The notes under the pieces were generated by a model that saw only the letters and a program-made list of their open reading frames with translations, was not told where the DNA came from and did not search any database. Both the position numbers and the translations under genes were made by a program. A DNA stretch of 64,000 nt from Symbiodinium sp. CCMP2592 (taxonomy: Eukaryota; Sar; Dinophyceae; Suessiales; Symbiodiniaceae), in the NCBI GenBank assembly GCA_905221615.1, contig CAJNDT010005334.1:1618001-1682000 (forward strand). The letters are read 5' to 3'. Positions 10,101 to 20,835 of the stretch are shown here, one piece after another (positions within the stretch are counted from its first letter, which is position 1; every line of letters starts with the position of its first letter).

Positions 10101-13100
10101 GTTTATCATCCAGCATGAAATTTTTCAGTCCACCTGTTTGACGGAGACCTCGCTTGCATACGCTGCAGATGTCGGGTCAGCATTCGGAACCAGAGACGAA
10201 GTCTGAAGAAACCCTGCCCGGGGCCGAAACATGCCGCCCCAAAGACTTGAAGACGGACTTTTTAAACACTGTCGGAGTCGTCTCTCGGGTTGCATATCAT
10301 GACAGCCAATGCCCCTCAAGGCCGAACATAGCTCATTGATCATGCTGTAGCATTTATGGAATTGTTCACCAGATCTTAACTGCAGCCCGCCTGGTAGAAT
10401 TCCTCGAACTGCTGCTCGGACATTAGCGACTGGCAGGTCATGCTTGCTTGGGCTTGGCAGACGGAAACTCGGCATCGATGCCACTCCATGCTCAACTACA
10501 TCTATCATTTTGACAGGCACACGGAAAACAGGGCCGAACCTACCCAACTTGGGTGCACTGTAAGACAGCATAGAACAAATAACATCTCAACCTTGCAACG
10601 GTTGAAAGTACAGTACATGAGCCGTCAGCTCCCTGCCACTCGGTTTCAAGTGTGCATAGTAGGCAAACGCTGTGGCTGTATTGGGAATGCTTGTTGCTGC
10701 TGACCCGTCGTTCTGGCTGAGTAACTTGCAAGAACCTAACATAAAATACCACACGCAGATCAGCTGGTGTTTCCGGGGGTCTAAACAAGGTGCGTGCACA
10801 CTCTGCTCCAGGTCATGTAGCCGACCGCTGTACCAGAGTGAAAGAACAGACGGCAACCGACAAGGGATACGTACAAAATGCAAGCAAGTGTGTAATGTAT
10901 GCATGCATGCATGTATGTATGTAATGCAGATACATATGACAATTTGTCGTGCTCGATGCTGCAAAGGGTCCACGGAGGGGTGGGTTCGAGTGATCTCTCG
11001 CCACTTGCAGTGACTTCAGTCCCAACGCTACAATGTCAGACTGCCAGCAGACGAGCCCTGTGAATGTGATGTGATGACTGTAAGATAGCCACGTCTGCAT
11101 AACACCTTGCAACTAAGAAACCACATCGCTTGAAGATGCTTGGAGCGCCATCCAGCGACAAGAACCCAGAAAATGAATGAATGATCCTTGATGACTTCGA
11201 CGGATTACCTGCGCGCCTTGGCTTGAGCAGCAGAGACCGTGTGGCTGTCGACCTGCACAATCGCCTCGCAGTCAGTTTTTCTGAAAAATCCCAGGACGTC
11301 CGAAGCCTGAAGCAATTCAGCAGGCGTTCACCTTCGACAGCTCGTCTCGCAGGTAGTCCCGACCTGTGACGGCCGTCAAACCGTAAGTGTGCGCAGCGTT
11401 TTGGAAGTTTGCGATGGAACATAGCACTGGACGAGCACTTCGAATGTAACAAGGCCGGCACGCTCTGTCAAACACTTCCTCGCCTGAGAAACGCCAGGAA
11501 AGAATCCGCTTCTCCGACCATCAGGCTGCCGGCCTGGTTGAACTCCCTCGATGGCGGCACGCTCATGACGAGTTCCTGGCTAGGCCAGACACTTCCACAA
11601 GGCAGCTCAGACTAAGGTGAAATCAACCAAGTCCTTGAGGTTTCGTCGCATCATCTGCTCGCTCTTTGAGCGGGAGCCTCGCGCGAGACAACGGCACAGA
11701 TCCACTGCAGTTTCGAAGTCACTGTCTCATCAACATTCTATGGATATAAACCAGCCAGCCGCCTATGCGTACAATGTTCTCACAGAACTTGAAGATTCCT
11801 TCGAGGAACCTGCGCAAAATGTCAGTTGGCGACTGCAGAAGCTGCGCCCTCAAGACTTGCCGGGTTGGCTGGTCCAATGCATGATTCGTGTAGCACACCA
11901 CCAGAACCGGCGAATGACGAAGGACTTTGGTGTTGTCCAAGATTGCCTGCTGTCAAGGGCTGTCTCGCTGTGTTGTGTCACGTCGACGGCCTCTCCTGCA
12001 CGATCTTCAACCCAACAAAGGTCCTACCAGGACAAGCGAGAAGACGGACGAGACTTCAACTCGATAAAACGAAGTCGCTAAGGCCGTGGCTTGCCCGTGC
12101 CAGGGGGACCCTGAATTAAGGCCATCTGGTTGGTCAACGCCTGAGACAGGGGGCTGCCATTGCAATGCTTGGGTCTGCGCTTCGTTTGACTTCATTTGCA
12201 CTGGGCAGCGCGCATGCTGCACGGCGTCCAACTGCGATGGGTCCAGATCCAGAGCCCTCAACAGACTTGTGACTTTGCTTTGGACCGGTGAGGAGAGATG
12301 TTCCTGGGCTTCAAGCTGTCGGAGAGCCGGTGGCCACTCTGCCAGAATACGGAAGGACTTCGGAGCGGAGACTTCGCAATCCACCTTTGCCAGGTTACTC
12401 ATGCCGCTGAAGCAATTTTGCTCAGACTGGCCTTCTCGCAACTGGAGAAGACGTTGTGGAAGTGGAACATGTCGGTCTCTTCCTGTTCTGACGATGACTG
12501 GCTCGAGTCCACGAGCTCAAACTGAAACCCTGCGTCCTTTAGATATGTTGGGGGCAATGGATCTGGCTGCTGGCTCAGCAGCGTGTGCTGAAAGGGGACC
12601 TGAAGGAAAAACATAATACTAAAGGAAGCCCACGTCTGCGAAATGTCAACGTACGAGGTCATGACATCTGTGGCCCGCATGTTTTGCAGCGCAATCAAGA
12701 CGTGCCTGTACGCCTGTAAAGAAGAATCGTCTTGGTGAAGCTGCGACCGCAACACACGTCGTGGTCTGATCGGACTGATGGCCTCGAAGTAAATCGTCAC
12801 ATTTTCTATGCAGCAAAACACCTGCGCCATGAGCCGAAGCAGGAACTAAGTAACAGATATGACACTCATATTAGCCATTCTCACAGCCATCACGTAAAGC
12901 TTGAGCCGTTCCTTGCCGGGTGAGAGTCTGTCGTCCCAAGGATCGAAAGGCAGTCGAACGTCCAGCTGCGCCTTTCCACCAACGTGACAGCTAAGATAGG
13001 GAGAACTTATGAACTCTCTTTGGGGTCGGGATGGAAGGAATCGTCTGGCGAGCTGCATGGGGTCGGAAGTCCACAATAAAGGTATACTGGAGTCGTTTAG

Positions 13101-14496
13101 TTCCTTTTTGCGCAGGTGTTGGCATATTCTGGTGCTGCATGTGGTGCCGTTCAGCAGACGGCTGAACGTTGTCATTGCATTTACGATAGATTTGTTCCTG
13201 CCCCAGTGCGTTGGTCCTGCATGTCCTGTTTCCATGCGAGACTACGCTAATGTCTGGTGACTGGTCGACGTGCTTTAAGCCCTCTCTTGGATCCTTTGTT
13301 CCTCATCAGAGGGATATTTCCAAACTACTATCGTTTGACCTAGATTCGAAGTACATCGAAGCGATATGCTTCAATGCTTGCACAAGCTGTTTGCCCTGGA
13401 GTCCCTGGAGGAGCTTGCAGGTCGATGAAACTTGCCTGTGAAATCCTTCGCTTGTTGGGTCAGAAGCTTGATTTCTCCCTCCAAAATCACAGAGGGAGCT
13501 GGCGAACCTTCGAAGAAATGAGCGCAGGGTCTCGACGCCAAACCTCGGAATGCGTTGAGTGCTTGTGAGACCAGAAGCTGTGTCACGAGCTGACCGAGCG
13601 AGGATCCGTTGCCCAGATGAGGGACTTGAAGTCGTCGTCCGAGAAGCAAAGCAAACTTCCGTACCTGCAGGGATGGCCCACCGCTAAAAGCTAGTTTCGG
13701 CTTGCCGTTCCGTCACAGGCTAACTTGAAGAGTCGGCCACAACAAACAGTATGTCGGTGCATCCTGTGAACACGGCGCACATGAGCTGCTTTGACTTGTC
13801 CCAGCTGACTTTGCGAATCTGTCAGCATTCTCCAGAGCTACGTGCATGTCTGTGCTGAGAACTAGGTTCAACATGCGACTGTGAGAAAGACAACACTTTG
13901 GAGCGTCGAAATACTGCTTCCTGACCAAGCCAAGTCGTTTGGGCGAAAGCCCAAACAAATCGAACTTGCCGTGGGATCCATGCAGGGACGGTTCAACTTG
14001 AAACTACTTCAGACCACATGTACATGGACTGTCTTGAACCAGCACCACCTCTTCACGGCGGAGCTCGATGCGGTAAACGAGACCTTCTGGGCACCAGATG
14101 GCACCAGGACCCGAGCAAAGCCGATGCGCCCCCAGGAGCTGAGATCCTGACCTTCCCATGTGCTCAACACACCAACAACCTCCGAAACACGGGTTTTGGC
14201 GTGTTGTCACTGCAGAACAATTATGCTGACTTGCAGAAACCGTCGCTCTGCTCTTGCACCGAACATATCAACAACCCCTAAAGCTGCATTCCTTGATCGA
14301 AAAACTTGATAACCTAAGGAAGAGTTGGATGTTGACGTTGGCATTGGCATTCCCTACCACCAATCACGCACGTAAGGGTTTACGAACGGGTTTGCGGACA
14401 TGTGCGGGTGCATAGATGTATCTGTATGTGTATGTGTGTACGTGCGTACGGTGTATGCATGCATGCATGTGTGTATCTGCATGCGAATATCCCTGG

Positions 14497-14528
<32 letters not shown>

Positions 14529-16610
14529 TTGGGTGTCTTGCTTGCTTGCTTGGTGTCGCCTACAGGTCGTCCCCCTCACAAGGATCACCCCCCCCCGCCA
14601 AGCCACACAACCGAGTTGGTCACGCCAAGGGTACGGGTCTGTTGTCGCAGCGGCTGTGGGTACGAGACTCCGGGTTTGAAGGGGTACTCTCTGGTAACAA
14701 CACCGCATGCCCTAACATGCATGTTGCGCCCAAACTACGTCGCGGCTTTCTCCGCTCGGGTGGAGAGTTAGCTGCTGCCTCTTCCAACAAAACGCGTGCG
14801 TGCGTGTGTGTGTGCGTGTGTGTTGTGTGTGTGTGTGTGCGTGTTGTGTGTGTGTGTGTGTGTGTTTGTGCGTGTTTGCGTGCGCTTGCGTGTGTCTCTC
14901 GTCTGTAGGAGTGTGTACCTTTTCAGTACACGGAAGCAGGGTCTCACACCCAGCTTTTCTTGCCGCTTGCCAACCACTTTTTCCACGTTTCTTTGACAGT
15001 GAAACCAATTTGTTTTGATGCAGCAGGAGCGCACGGCATCCTTCCGTGACCAACGAAGCTACGGTTGTGGCAGCCCTAATCACCTAGCCTAGATGTGCCT
15101 GCCGTGGGATACCCTGTGGTATCCAGATTGGCTGATGGCCCCTCTGTGGCATACACGTGGAAGCACTGGGAATCATGAAAATAGCTTTTCTGTGAGAAAT
15201 CTGTGAGCGGGTTCTGTGAGAAATCTATGAGAGACCTGTGAGACATGAAATCTGGTTGCCCTGGATCCGTGAGAAAAGCTGTGAGAAGGCTATGAGGGAA
15301 TGGATCCATTGGTCATCCAAACCCCACCTGCTTACAGGTTTCTCGCAGATTTCTCACAGGTTTCTCGCAGGATCCTCACGCAGGCCTCTCCAAACTCGCT
15401 CCCAGTTTGCTCAAAAGATTCTCTGCAATAAATACTTTAAAGCCTTACGCCACTTCAGCCATTCCAAGACCCGGCGGTCGCAATGGTAGCATGCATGAAA
15501 CCGACATAGTGGTTTGCGTGCAAGTTTGTCTCCATCTCTTTCGCTCGTGTCTGTGTATGTGCCTCTGCTTTGGTGTGCATTTGAGTGTCGGTAATTACCT
15601 CTGTTGTCTCTCCCTGTCGGAGTGCATCTGTCCGTTTGTGTGTTCTTCATGCTTTCATTTTGTGTATGTGTGTGCTTGCGTGCATTGCATGGTGCGCCCT
15701 TGTGGCAGGTATGCCCGTGTGGCTTTCAGGTGCTGTATGGCTTGGGTTCTTGCATCTTGCATCTGACTATCCATGCCGAGGCATCCGACACTGTGCCACA
15801 GTTTATTGATGTGGCATGTAGTAGGTTCACATAGACAGGCCTGCTCAAGTCAAAGGGACTTGCAAGAACAACAGCTCATTATAGCTCATTGGAGCTCCAG
15901 CTTTGAAGCATGTCAAGCGCATGCATCCACAGCAATCATCCGGTAGACCACCTTGACACCGGTGTAAACATGCAGATCCTGCGCAAGCTGGTCTTGTTCA
16001 TCTTGAAACGTGGGCTTTTGTTAGCACTAGCTCGGCTTGCAGCTTGTCACAATAGCATCAACACAAGAAGATCATTCGGAAATATTCGGAAATGTCCAAG
16101 AGCACTCCTTTGGAGAGTGGCGCCCTTGCATGAAGAGCTTGATGCCGGCACGGAGAGGCTCGATGTAGTCCTATTGTCCATGTAGCACACTTCTCGACAA
16201 TCCTAAAGAACAGCCAAGCGAGGCTTGTTGAACATTTTGCAAGTACTGTAATTGTGATATCCTCTCTGAGAAGCATGAAGTGAGTCTGAATGTAGTCTGC
16301 GCATTTCTCATAGGTCTGCATGTTCTCCTCAGGTAGCAGCTGATCAAGACCAACACCACTCCGTTGCAAACAGTGCAGCTCAGGGTGCTGAAACTTCGAA
16401 GGCGCAATGTCCAATCCTGTTCAATAGCGAAGACATGCTGTCCCAACAGGCAGCAACTTCCTGCACTGGCCGCCCTCAGACTATGCGCATTGATGTCATG
16501 GTGTCGCACGCCCGGTTGCCTAGGGCCAGCCTACACCTTTTGCCGAGAACGCGACATTTCTGCTGAGGTAGGAAGAATGGGCATTTCCTGGAAGGACGTG
16601 TGCAGGCTCG
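6870..16610 (-). CDS. ZNFX1/NFX1-type superfamily 1 helicase (multi-exon gene span)
   Basis: Exons scattered over this span spell, in order, the signature of NFX1-type zinc-finger helicases (UPF1-like SF1 RNA helicases with roles in RNA surveillance and silencing). They are: SFQEMPILPTSAEMSR near 16,560; YIQTHFMLLRE spliced to DYIEPLRAGIKLF near 16,270-16,130; LDLDPSQLDAVQHA near 12,220; the Walker A GPPGTGK at 12,110-12,090; VLVVCYTNHALDQ at 11,910-11,870; FLEGIFKFCENIVRIGG at 11,809-11,760; SRSKSEQMMRRNLKDLV at 11,677; and further exons near 7.9-6.9 kb. Short introns with GC or GA donors separate them. The Walker B and C-terminal helicase motifs were not found and may lie in unread exons or beyond. 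Exact ends are unknown; the gene may start upstream of 16.6 kb. Confidence 0.75.
7178..7283 (-). CDS. Helicase gene, short exon (YVDEYYETLTPEMRSLDW)
   Basis: The acceptor CATGTCGTGCAG followed by G at 7283 opens LPYVDEYYETLTPEMRSLDW, reading to a GT-type donor (GTGATC) near 7178. The protein is acidic and aromatic and sits between two larger open segments on the same strand. Assigned to the helicase by position. Confidence 0.4.
7302..7916 (-). CDS. Helicase gene, large exon with acidic linker
   Basis: Over 200 codons are open without an ATG near the 5' end, as expected for an internal exon. It contains an acidic tract (LTEDSDDDDYAPYGSKDD), then a helical part (LIKALQRSVMQAANEIYER) and FFQELNNAWQLDRN. 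No domain is recognised within it. It is the longest uninterrupted host coding segment in the left half of the window and lies just upstream of two other probable helicase exons. The link to the helicase is by order and strand only. Confidence 0.4.
   Translation of the reverse strand: MAFQVASSSMHGEGVARNKRSFKIRSGAETSGWWPAVGTEPKLCSHRRDRRFVARSVKKTQPSSTRQFKTFGLTEDSDDDDYAPYGSKDDGDEEEALHCSSESNCNHKQGLIKALQRSVMQAANEIYERKLDVDNEQTEQVDEKRKRVPKLPEAFSGFVDSLHSSGQRSRMDFFQELNNAWQLDRNVLFRPSHSIQSAAPASRI
7917..9570. other. Stretch without a supported gene
   Basis: Probably intronic to the helicase gene. Long frames on both strands here are low in conserved features and look random. Nothing else identifiable. 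Confidence 0.3.
9577..9613 (-). other. G-quadruplex-forming tract
   Basis: The plus strand has seven runs of 3-6 C separated by 1-2 A, so the minus strand (the sense strand of the surrounding gene) has seven G runs with one- or two-base loops, ideal for a G-quadruplex. Confidence 0.6.
10895..10925. repeat. ATGC/ATGT tetranucleotide microsatellite
   Basis: Alternating ATGC and ATGT units, within presumed intron sequence. Confidence 0.8.
11330..11400 (-). CDS. Helicase gene, probable exon (YGLTAVTGRDYLRDEL)
   Basis: The minus strand reads LRTYGLTAVTGRDYLRDELSKV. The pattern is like the segment of NFX1-type helicases that follows the IVRVGG region, but the match is weak. Splice ends not resolved. 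Confidence 0.3.
11620..11677 (-). CDS. Helicase gene, exon with SRSKSEQMMRRNLKDLV
   Basis: Starts at 11,677 after the acceptor GCGCGAG. The first two bases complete the Gly codon left open by the previous exon, so the joined protein reads IVRIGG, then SRSKSEQMMRRN. This is the conserved Gly-Gly-Arg-Ser-Lys-Ser-Glu segment after helicase motif Ia. The downstream donor was not fixed. Confidence 0.65.
11760..11809 (-). CDS. Helicase gene, exon with FLEGIFKFCENIVRIGG
   Basis: Lies between two GC-AG introns (11,869-11,810 and 11,759-11,678). Joined to the exon before, it gives HALDQFLEGI, the textbook motif Ia region of ZNFX1-type helicases. Confidence 0.7.
11870..11940 (-). CDS. Helicase gene, exon with VLVVCYTNHALDQ
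   Basis: Encodes PVLVVCYTNHALDQ, helicase motif Ia of NFX1-type proteins. The last codon is split by a 60-base intron with a GC donor. Confidence 0.75.
12090..12110 (-). CDS. Helicase gene, Walker A (GPPGTGK)
   Basis: The acceptor CTTAATTCAG is followed directly by codons for Gly-Pro-Pro-Gly-Thr-Gly-Lys, the ATP-binding P-loop. The upstream exon near 12,220 ends with the Q-motif-like LDPSQLDAVQHA. The exon continues past the given end by an unknown amount. Confidence 0.7.
12399..12830 (-). CDS. Helicase gene, N-terminal region exons (AYRHVLIALQ; TYLKDAGFQFELV)
   Basis: The open segment contains QAYRHVLIALQNM and PLPPTYLKDAGFQFELV, arranged as in the region of ZNFX1-type helicases just before the Q motif. 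At least one intron probably lies inside. Confidence 0.45.
   Translation of the reverse strand: MAQVFCCIENVTIYFEAISPIRPRRVLRSQLHQDDSSLQAYRHVLIALQNMRATDVMTSYVDISQTWASFSIMFFLQVPFQHTLLSQQPDPLPPTYLKDAGFQFELVDSSQSSSEQEETDMFHFHNVFSSCEKASLSKIASAA
14402..14530. repeat. TG-rich microsatellite
   Basis: Degenerate TGTATG units followed by a pure (TG)n run at about 14,499-14,523. Reading frames here are repeat artefacts. Confidence 0.9.
14793..14890. repeat. Second TG/CG microsatellite
   Basis: (TG)n mixed with TGCG units, about 100 bases. Confidence 0.9.
15190..15385. repeat. Clustered direct and inverted short repeats (TGTGAGAAATCT)
   Basis: TGTGAGAAATCT occurs at about 15,191 and 15,215 with further TGTGAG units, and the reverse complement (AGATTTCTCACAGG) at about 15,347. 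The arms can pair to form a hairpin. Confidence 0.5.
16100..16170 (-). CDS. Helicase gene, exon with DYIEPLRAGIKLFMQG
   Basis: Begins at 16,170 after the acceptor GACAATAG. With the previous exon it reads LLRE then DYIEPLRAGIKLF, the conserved N-terminal segment of ZNFX1-type helicases. The 91-base intron (16,261-16,171) has a GA donor. The 3' end is approximate. Confidence 0.65.
16262..16400 (-). CDS. Helicase gene, exon with YIQTHFMLLRE
   Basis: Encodes DQLLPEENMQTYEKCADY then IQTHFMLLRE, ending at a GA donor. The pattern matches the pre-helicase region of ZNFX1-type proteins. The upstream boundary was not fixed. Confidence 0.6.
16531..16610 (-). CDS. Helicase gene, exon with SFQEMPILPTSAEMSR
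   Basis: The segment matches the start of the conserved N-terminal region (family form: F-R-x-x-P-I-x-P-T-x-x-E-L). It is the most 5' helicase exon I can identify; boundaries are approximate. Confidence 0.55.
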
Positions 16611-17493
16611 AACCCTGTTGGTAGATCTGTGACACACTGCATGGTGCAACATACTGCGACATGGACACATCAGCACCTGCAGAAGCATCAGCGGCTTCAG
16701 ACCAAATGAACATGAATCTTCGGCAGATCCTGGTAGTGGCTAGCTTCCAGGATCTCGGTGGCATCTTCAGCCACTGTTCTTTGCTTCTTGGGTGCTTTGG
16801 CACCGAGCACCTGGCTTCAGTGCTTCAGCATGCTTCAGCGGTGGGTAGCCTTTGACAGCTGGCACGGCATCGCAGTCACGAGTCTCGAGGTCCTGGCCCT
16901 GCCCAGTGAAACCTACACAGATTGAAAGGATGATGTGTCCGCCCTTGATGCTCGCAGCACGAAGCAGGGCAAGCCTCTTCGGGAAACGTCTTCTCCAAGC
17001 ACTTTAGCATTGTAATCACGTCATCAGAAAGTCCTTCAAGAGTTGTGATTCCACTGCGGTGGGCCGCGATCTCAAACTTTGTCCCTCCTTTGCGTGCCAC
17101 TGACGAACCGACCCGCACACTGTTCTCCCAGGCCTGCGAGATGATGAAACGACCAATGCAAGTTGCGGCAACAGCAATGCGAGGTTAACTCTGAAAAAGA
17201 GATGCAACAGTCTTCGTGACAGCAAACGCCAACAACAGCAATTGCATGCGACGACGACGATGATGATGACGACGAATGCTGCTTCAGCTGCCGATGATGG
17301 TGATAAGGAGGAGGATTCTCATGATGTCCCTGGCAGTGACAATTATTGACGACTACTGGGACGAACGTAACCATTGAATTTTGCATTGCCGTCGTCGTCG
17401 TCGTCATCGTCCCGGTCGTCGTCCGTCGTGTGCTTCCACATCGTGCTAGGCGAAGGCAGCTCGTGTACTTTTCCAACACATCCATCTCAGCTC

Positions 17494-17607
17494 TCAGCGC
17501 CGGAACAGGTTCGATTTGGGTATGCAATAGCGCCTGGCTTGCTCTACGCTCACCTGCGAGGGCTTCACTTGAATCTCGTACAAATGTGGCCACAGCTTGC
17601 CAGTAAC
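17494..17607 (-). CDS. Glutaminyl cyclotransferase, last visible exon (VTGKLWPHLYEIQ)
   Basis: Starts after the acceptor CTCTAAG at 17,608. The joined junction RLF-VTGKLWP is the conserved C-terminal motif of the family. TGA at 17,496-17,494. Confidence 0.75.
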   Translation of the reverse strand, partial: VTGKLWPHLYEIQVKPSQVSVEQARRYCIPKSNLFRR

Positions 17608-19515
17608 CTTAGAGATCGACAAACCTACCAGGGTCTCCTCAGCATGCAATTTGATCACCTCAATCAAGGTGCAAAGAGGCGCTTGCTGGCTGCGTCCCAT
17701 GCAATGCCATTCAGAACATCTGGTGCATCGGACCCAGCATCGCCAGCGCGCCAAGTCGCACCTTTGCTGCTCCGACCGGCACTCGGTGGCAAACCGAACT
17801 CCCTTAGATACGCCAATCGGCCACTACCTGGCTTTGTTGTATTGTTTTATCCTGCCATGGCAGGGATGACATTGTGACTATACCAGCCGTTTGAACTCCA
17901 CCATGCCATTGCAGGTTGGCCTGTTTTGCAGGAGAGTCGCTGGAGCTTTGGTAGCACAAAGCGAACAAACGAGGCGAATACATTTCTTCTTCACATGTGC
18001 ATGCCTTCCGCGTGTGCTAGAACTTCAGAGGCCCACGGCAGGCCCCCAGAAAACCCAAATGCCCCCAAAACTCTCAGATTTCTCGGCCTGCTTCCGTTCC
18101 GTGGTGTCCTGGTTTCCAGTTGGCGGTGCAGCCTGGCTTCCGTTGCCTGTGCACGGTTTCCGTTACAATGTTTACACGTTGATGTAACGATCAGAAGTCA
18201 ACCAAGTCACGAATACGACGTGCGCACTTGTGTCGCCATGTGAGGCACAAGCAGGCAGTAGGCAGGCCAGCAGCCCAAAACTCAAACGCTTGCACCGTAG
18301 GCTCTCCCAAGACTCACCGCCCTTGCAGAAGTTGTTCAATTCAAGGTGCGCTCCTTATCCAGCAGCCCATGCAGCAGCACCCAGCCAGTTACGGAACCAG
18401 ATTCCGTGTCGATGCGGGCAAGACATTCTGTTCCGTACACATTAGCCCAGAGCTCTTCACCTGCAAGTGGCTGAAGGATGCCTCCTAGGTCCTATAATCC
18501 CTATCCTATGCCGGAACTTCCTTCGGTGCCTACCATCTCGAGCTCGTTGACCATCTCAACGAAGGCACCGGCATCGTTGACGGGCACCTGTAGTACACTG
18601 ACTGCACACCACACAACTTTATCTACCAATGAAGATTTCGACTCCTTGCAGGCCCACATGGCACTGCTTAGAATCTGCAGAAGAGCTGCTCTTCTGACAA
18701 CCTCAAAGTTCTCGTCGACCGTAATCAATTCATGGCCGCTGTCCTGAGAGTGCTTGCGAAATGGAGAGGCGGGCCACAGCGGTAGCCACAATTTTCCAAT
18801 GCAACGTCTTAGAAGTTTCAGCTCCAGCAGCAGTCAGGATCAGCTGGTTTTCGTATGCTTCGATCCTCGACCGGTCTGCGCATCGGCTGGAGTGGTGATC
18901 CGCAGCTCAGAAACCCTCGGGTTGCAACTGGGAGGCCCCCAGCCGTCATTCAAAGGAGTCCGGAATCTGCCAGCCTTTTTCAGCCGGCCACCTTCACCCG
19001 CACGAGCCCGATAGCCTGAGCGGCCAATCGCTAGGACTTGGACTCAACAGGACGCATCTCGAAAGGCCTCTCTTTCGTGTACGTGCTCGTGCCTTGGTGC
19101 CAAGTGGTGCCAAGGGGCGAATGCCTTCACCTCGTCGCCACAGCAACTGGAGCAGCTGACCCCTGAATAGGGAGGTCTATGCACGAAGCCCAGATGTGGC
19201 GACGGGACGTGACCTCCTCTGGACGAGCCCTTCTCCAAAGTCTCGGCCATCCAACTCCAGCTTTCGCAGCAAGCGAACTTCACCTGGCAGTAGACAGCAG
19301 GGTAGCAAGTGCAGAAGCTTTCAATGTTGGAAGTACATTCTTGATTCAGCATGTGCTGTCAACCGCCACCATCCCACCTCCCGGTCCCAGCTGAAACTCT
19401 CGAATCGATGAGCGCCCATAGAGCCCGGTCGACTCGTAGAGTGATCCGTTCGACCACAAAAGACCCTGAGTGAATGCCTCCGGATCATGTGGATAAGTCT
19501 CGACCTTGAACGCCG
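17494..19515 (-). CDS. Glutaminyl-peptide cyclotransferase (plant/bacterial type), multi-exon
   Basis: This enzyme converts N-terminal glutamine of peptides to pyroglutamate; the plant/bacterial type is a five-bladed propeller. Exons in order spell the family: TYPHDPEAFTQGLLWSNG and SLYESTGLYGRSSIREFQ (19,499-19,390), LLRKLELDGRDFGEGL (about 19,268-19,214), LLWRRGEG (about 19,150), VPVNDAGAFVEMVNELEMVG (about 18,595-18,530), ELWANVYGTECLARIDTESG and GWVLLHGLLDKE (about 18,455-18,340), DVLNGIAWDAASKRLF (to 17,673) and VTGKLWPHLYEI (from 17,607). The last intron is GC-AG, 65 bases. The last frame stops at 17,494-17,496, unless the GTGAGC after PSQ is used as a donor. No start codon or signal peptide was identified upstream of 19.5 kb. 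Confidence 0.85.
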
Positions 19516-20835
19516 GCGATGCACTCTGGATTTGCCGAACATGTCAGAACTTGCGTGCTTCAGACTTGCTTCGCATGCAGAGGCGACATGTGGCGAACAG
19601 TGTTGAGGCCCCGCGCCACATCGAAGCCATAAATCTTGGGATCGCCGCTGGAGCTGTGGCCACTCTCCGTAGAATCGTGCAAGAGCTGCTTGCCTTCGAC
19701 TCGGGGAAGCGAACTGGATAGGTGCAAATGGGTTAATTCAAACAATACGTACTCCCCAGGCACAGCCACTCCAAGTGAATCCTACTGAAATGCAGGACAT
19801 AGATGGCCAAACTAGGTATTGGAATTCTTGAGGCCTTGAGTCTAGTAGTCTAATCAAGGCGACAAGATTGTATTGACAGACACAAGTACCAATGTCGCAG
19901 GACAAAGACATGTTCAGCAACCTTGCACTGATCCCAGTGGCCTGCCAAGCCAGCCACTGCCACGGCAGCTGCAACTCCCAGTGCAGTGGCAACTCTTCTG
20001 GAGCTTGGTTGCCGCTCCTCTGCAGCGCTTGGTTCCTCAATATGTGTCTGGGCATGGGCATGTTTCGGCAGTTGGTCTAAGACAGCGTCCCGAAGGCTTG
20101 CTGTTGCCCTTTTTGTGCATGCAAGCCGATGTTGATCCTCTGCGGGCACAGGCACAGAGCGTTTCACGATTTGGAGCTTCACCACTGGATGAGCAATACT
20201 GATTCGGTCTCGGAAGGCTTCACAAATACTGCGAGTCGCTCCTAGCCGCTAGCCCTAGAATCTATGTTTTAGCCGCCTCCTTCCACCTTTGAAGGGGCAA
20301 TTGTGCCTGTCTGTGAGGGGCCAGGCCAGGAGGTTTGAGTTAGCCAGGACTCGTCGGATGCACTGCTGCGGTCACCACGCTTTCGAGAACGGGCTCCGCT
20401 CGGCATCTTCAGCACTGGCTCCGGTGGTGGCACCCGACATGCCCAGCCGCACCCTACATCAAACTCAACTGCCCACTACCAGTAATCATGCTGTTGGGAG
20501 TCCAGACTTCATTCAGTTAGAGCTTCTCTAGCAGAAGTGTCGCAGAGATGTTTGAGAGGTCATGCTGTCCCTTGAAGCTACTCCCACATTGCCTAAGAAC
20601 AGCAGGAGCGGTGACCCGACCACACGGTTCTTGCAGGTTAAAGAAGTGCAGACTCAGAATAGCATTCATGACAGCTTTCTTGGCTCGCGGTATGGTATGG
20701 CATGCCCAGGCATGCTCAAAGCTGTCCCGCAGGCAGCTGCTGCTGCAACAGCCACTCGTAAAGATCCGTTTCAGCCTGCCAGGCTCAGGGGCCCGGGAAA
20801 CGCAAACAAGAACTGAACGCTGACACCAACTGGCA
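19516..20835. other. Stretch without a supported gene
   Basis: Gap between the end of the alpha/beta hydrolase gene and the first visible cyclotransferase exon. It may hold the cyclotransferase 5' exon(s). No convincing motif on either strand. Confidence 0.3.

Larger units (their letters stand above)
12840..16090. other. Presumed helicase intron and repeat-rich stretch
   Basis: Open minus segments near 13.0-13.9 kb (for example QLMCAVFTGCTDILFVVADS near 13,790) may be unidentified exons. The rest holds two TG-rich microsatellites and the repeated TGTGAGAAATCT blocks at 15.19-15.38 kb. Confidence 0.35.

Noticed and set aside
14400-14910. Long Cys/Val open frames over the TG repeats
   Set aside because: They are translations of (TG)n in several frames and carry no independent evidence.
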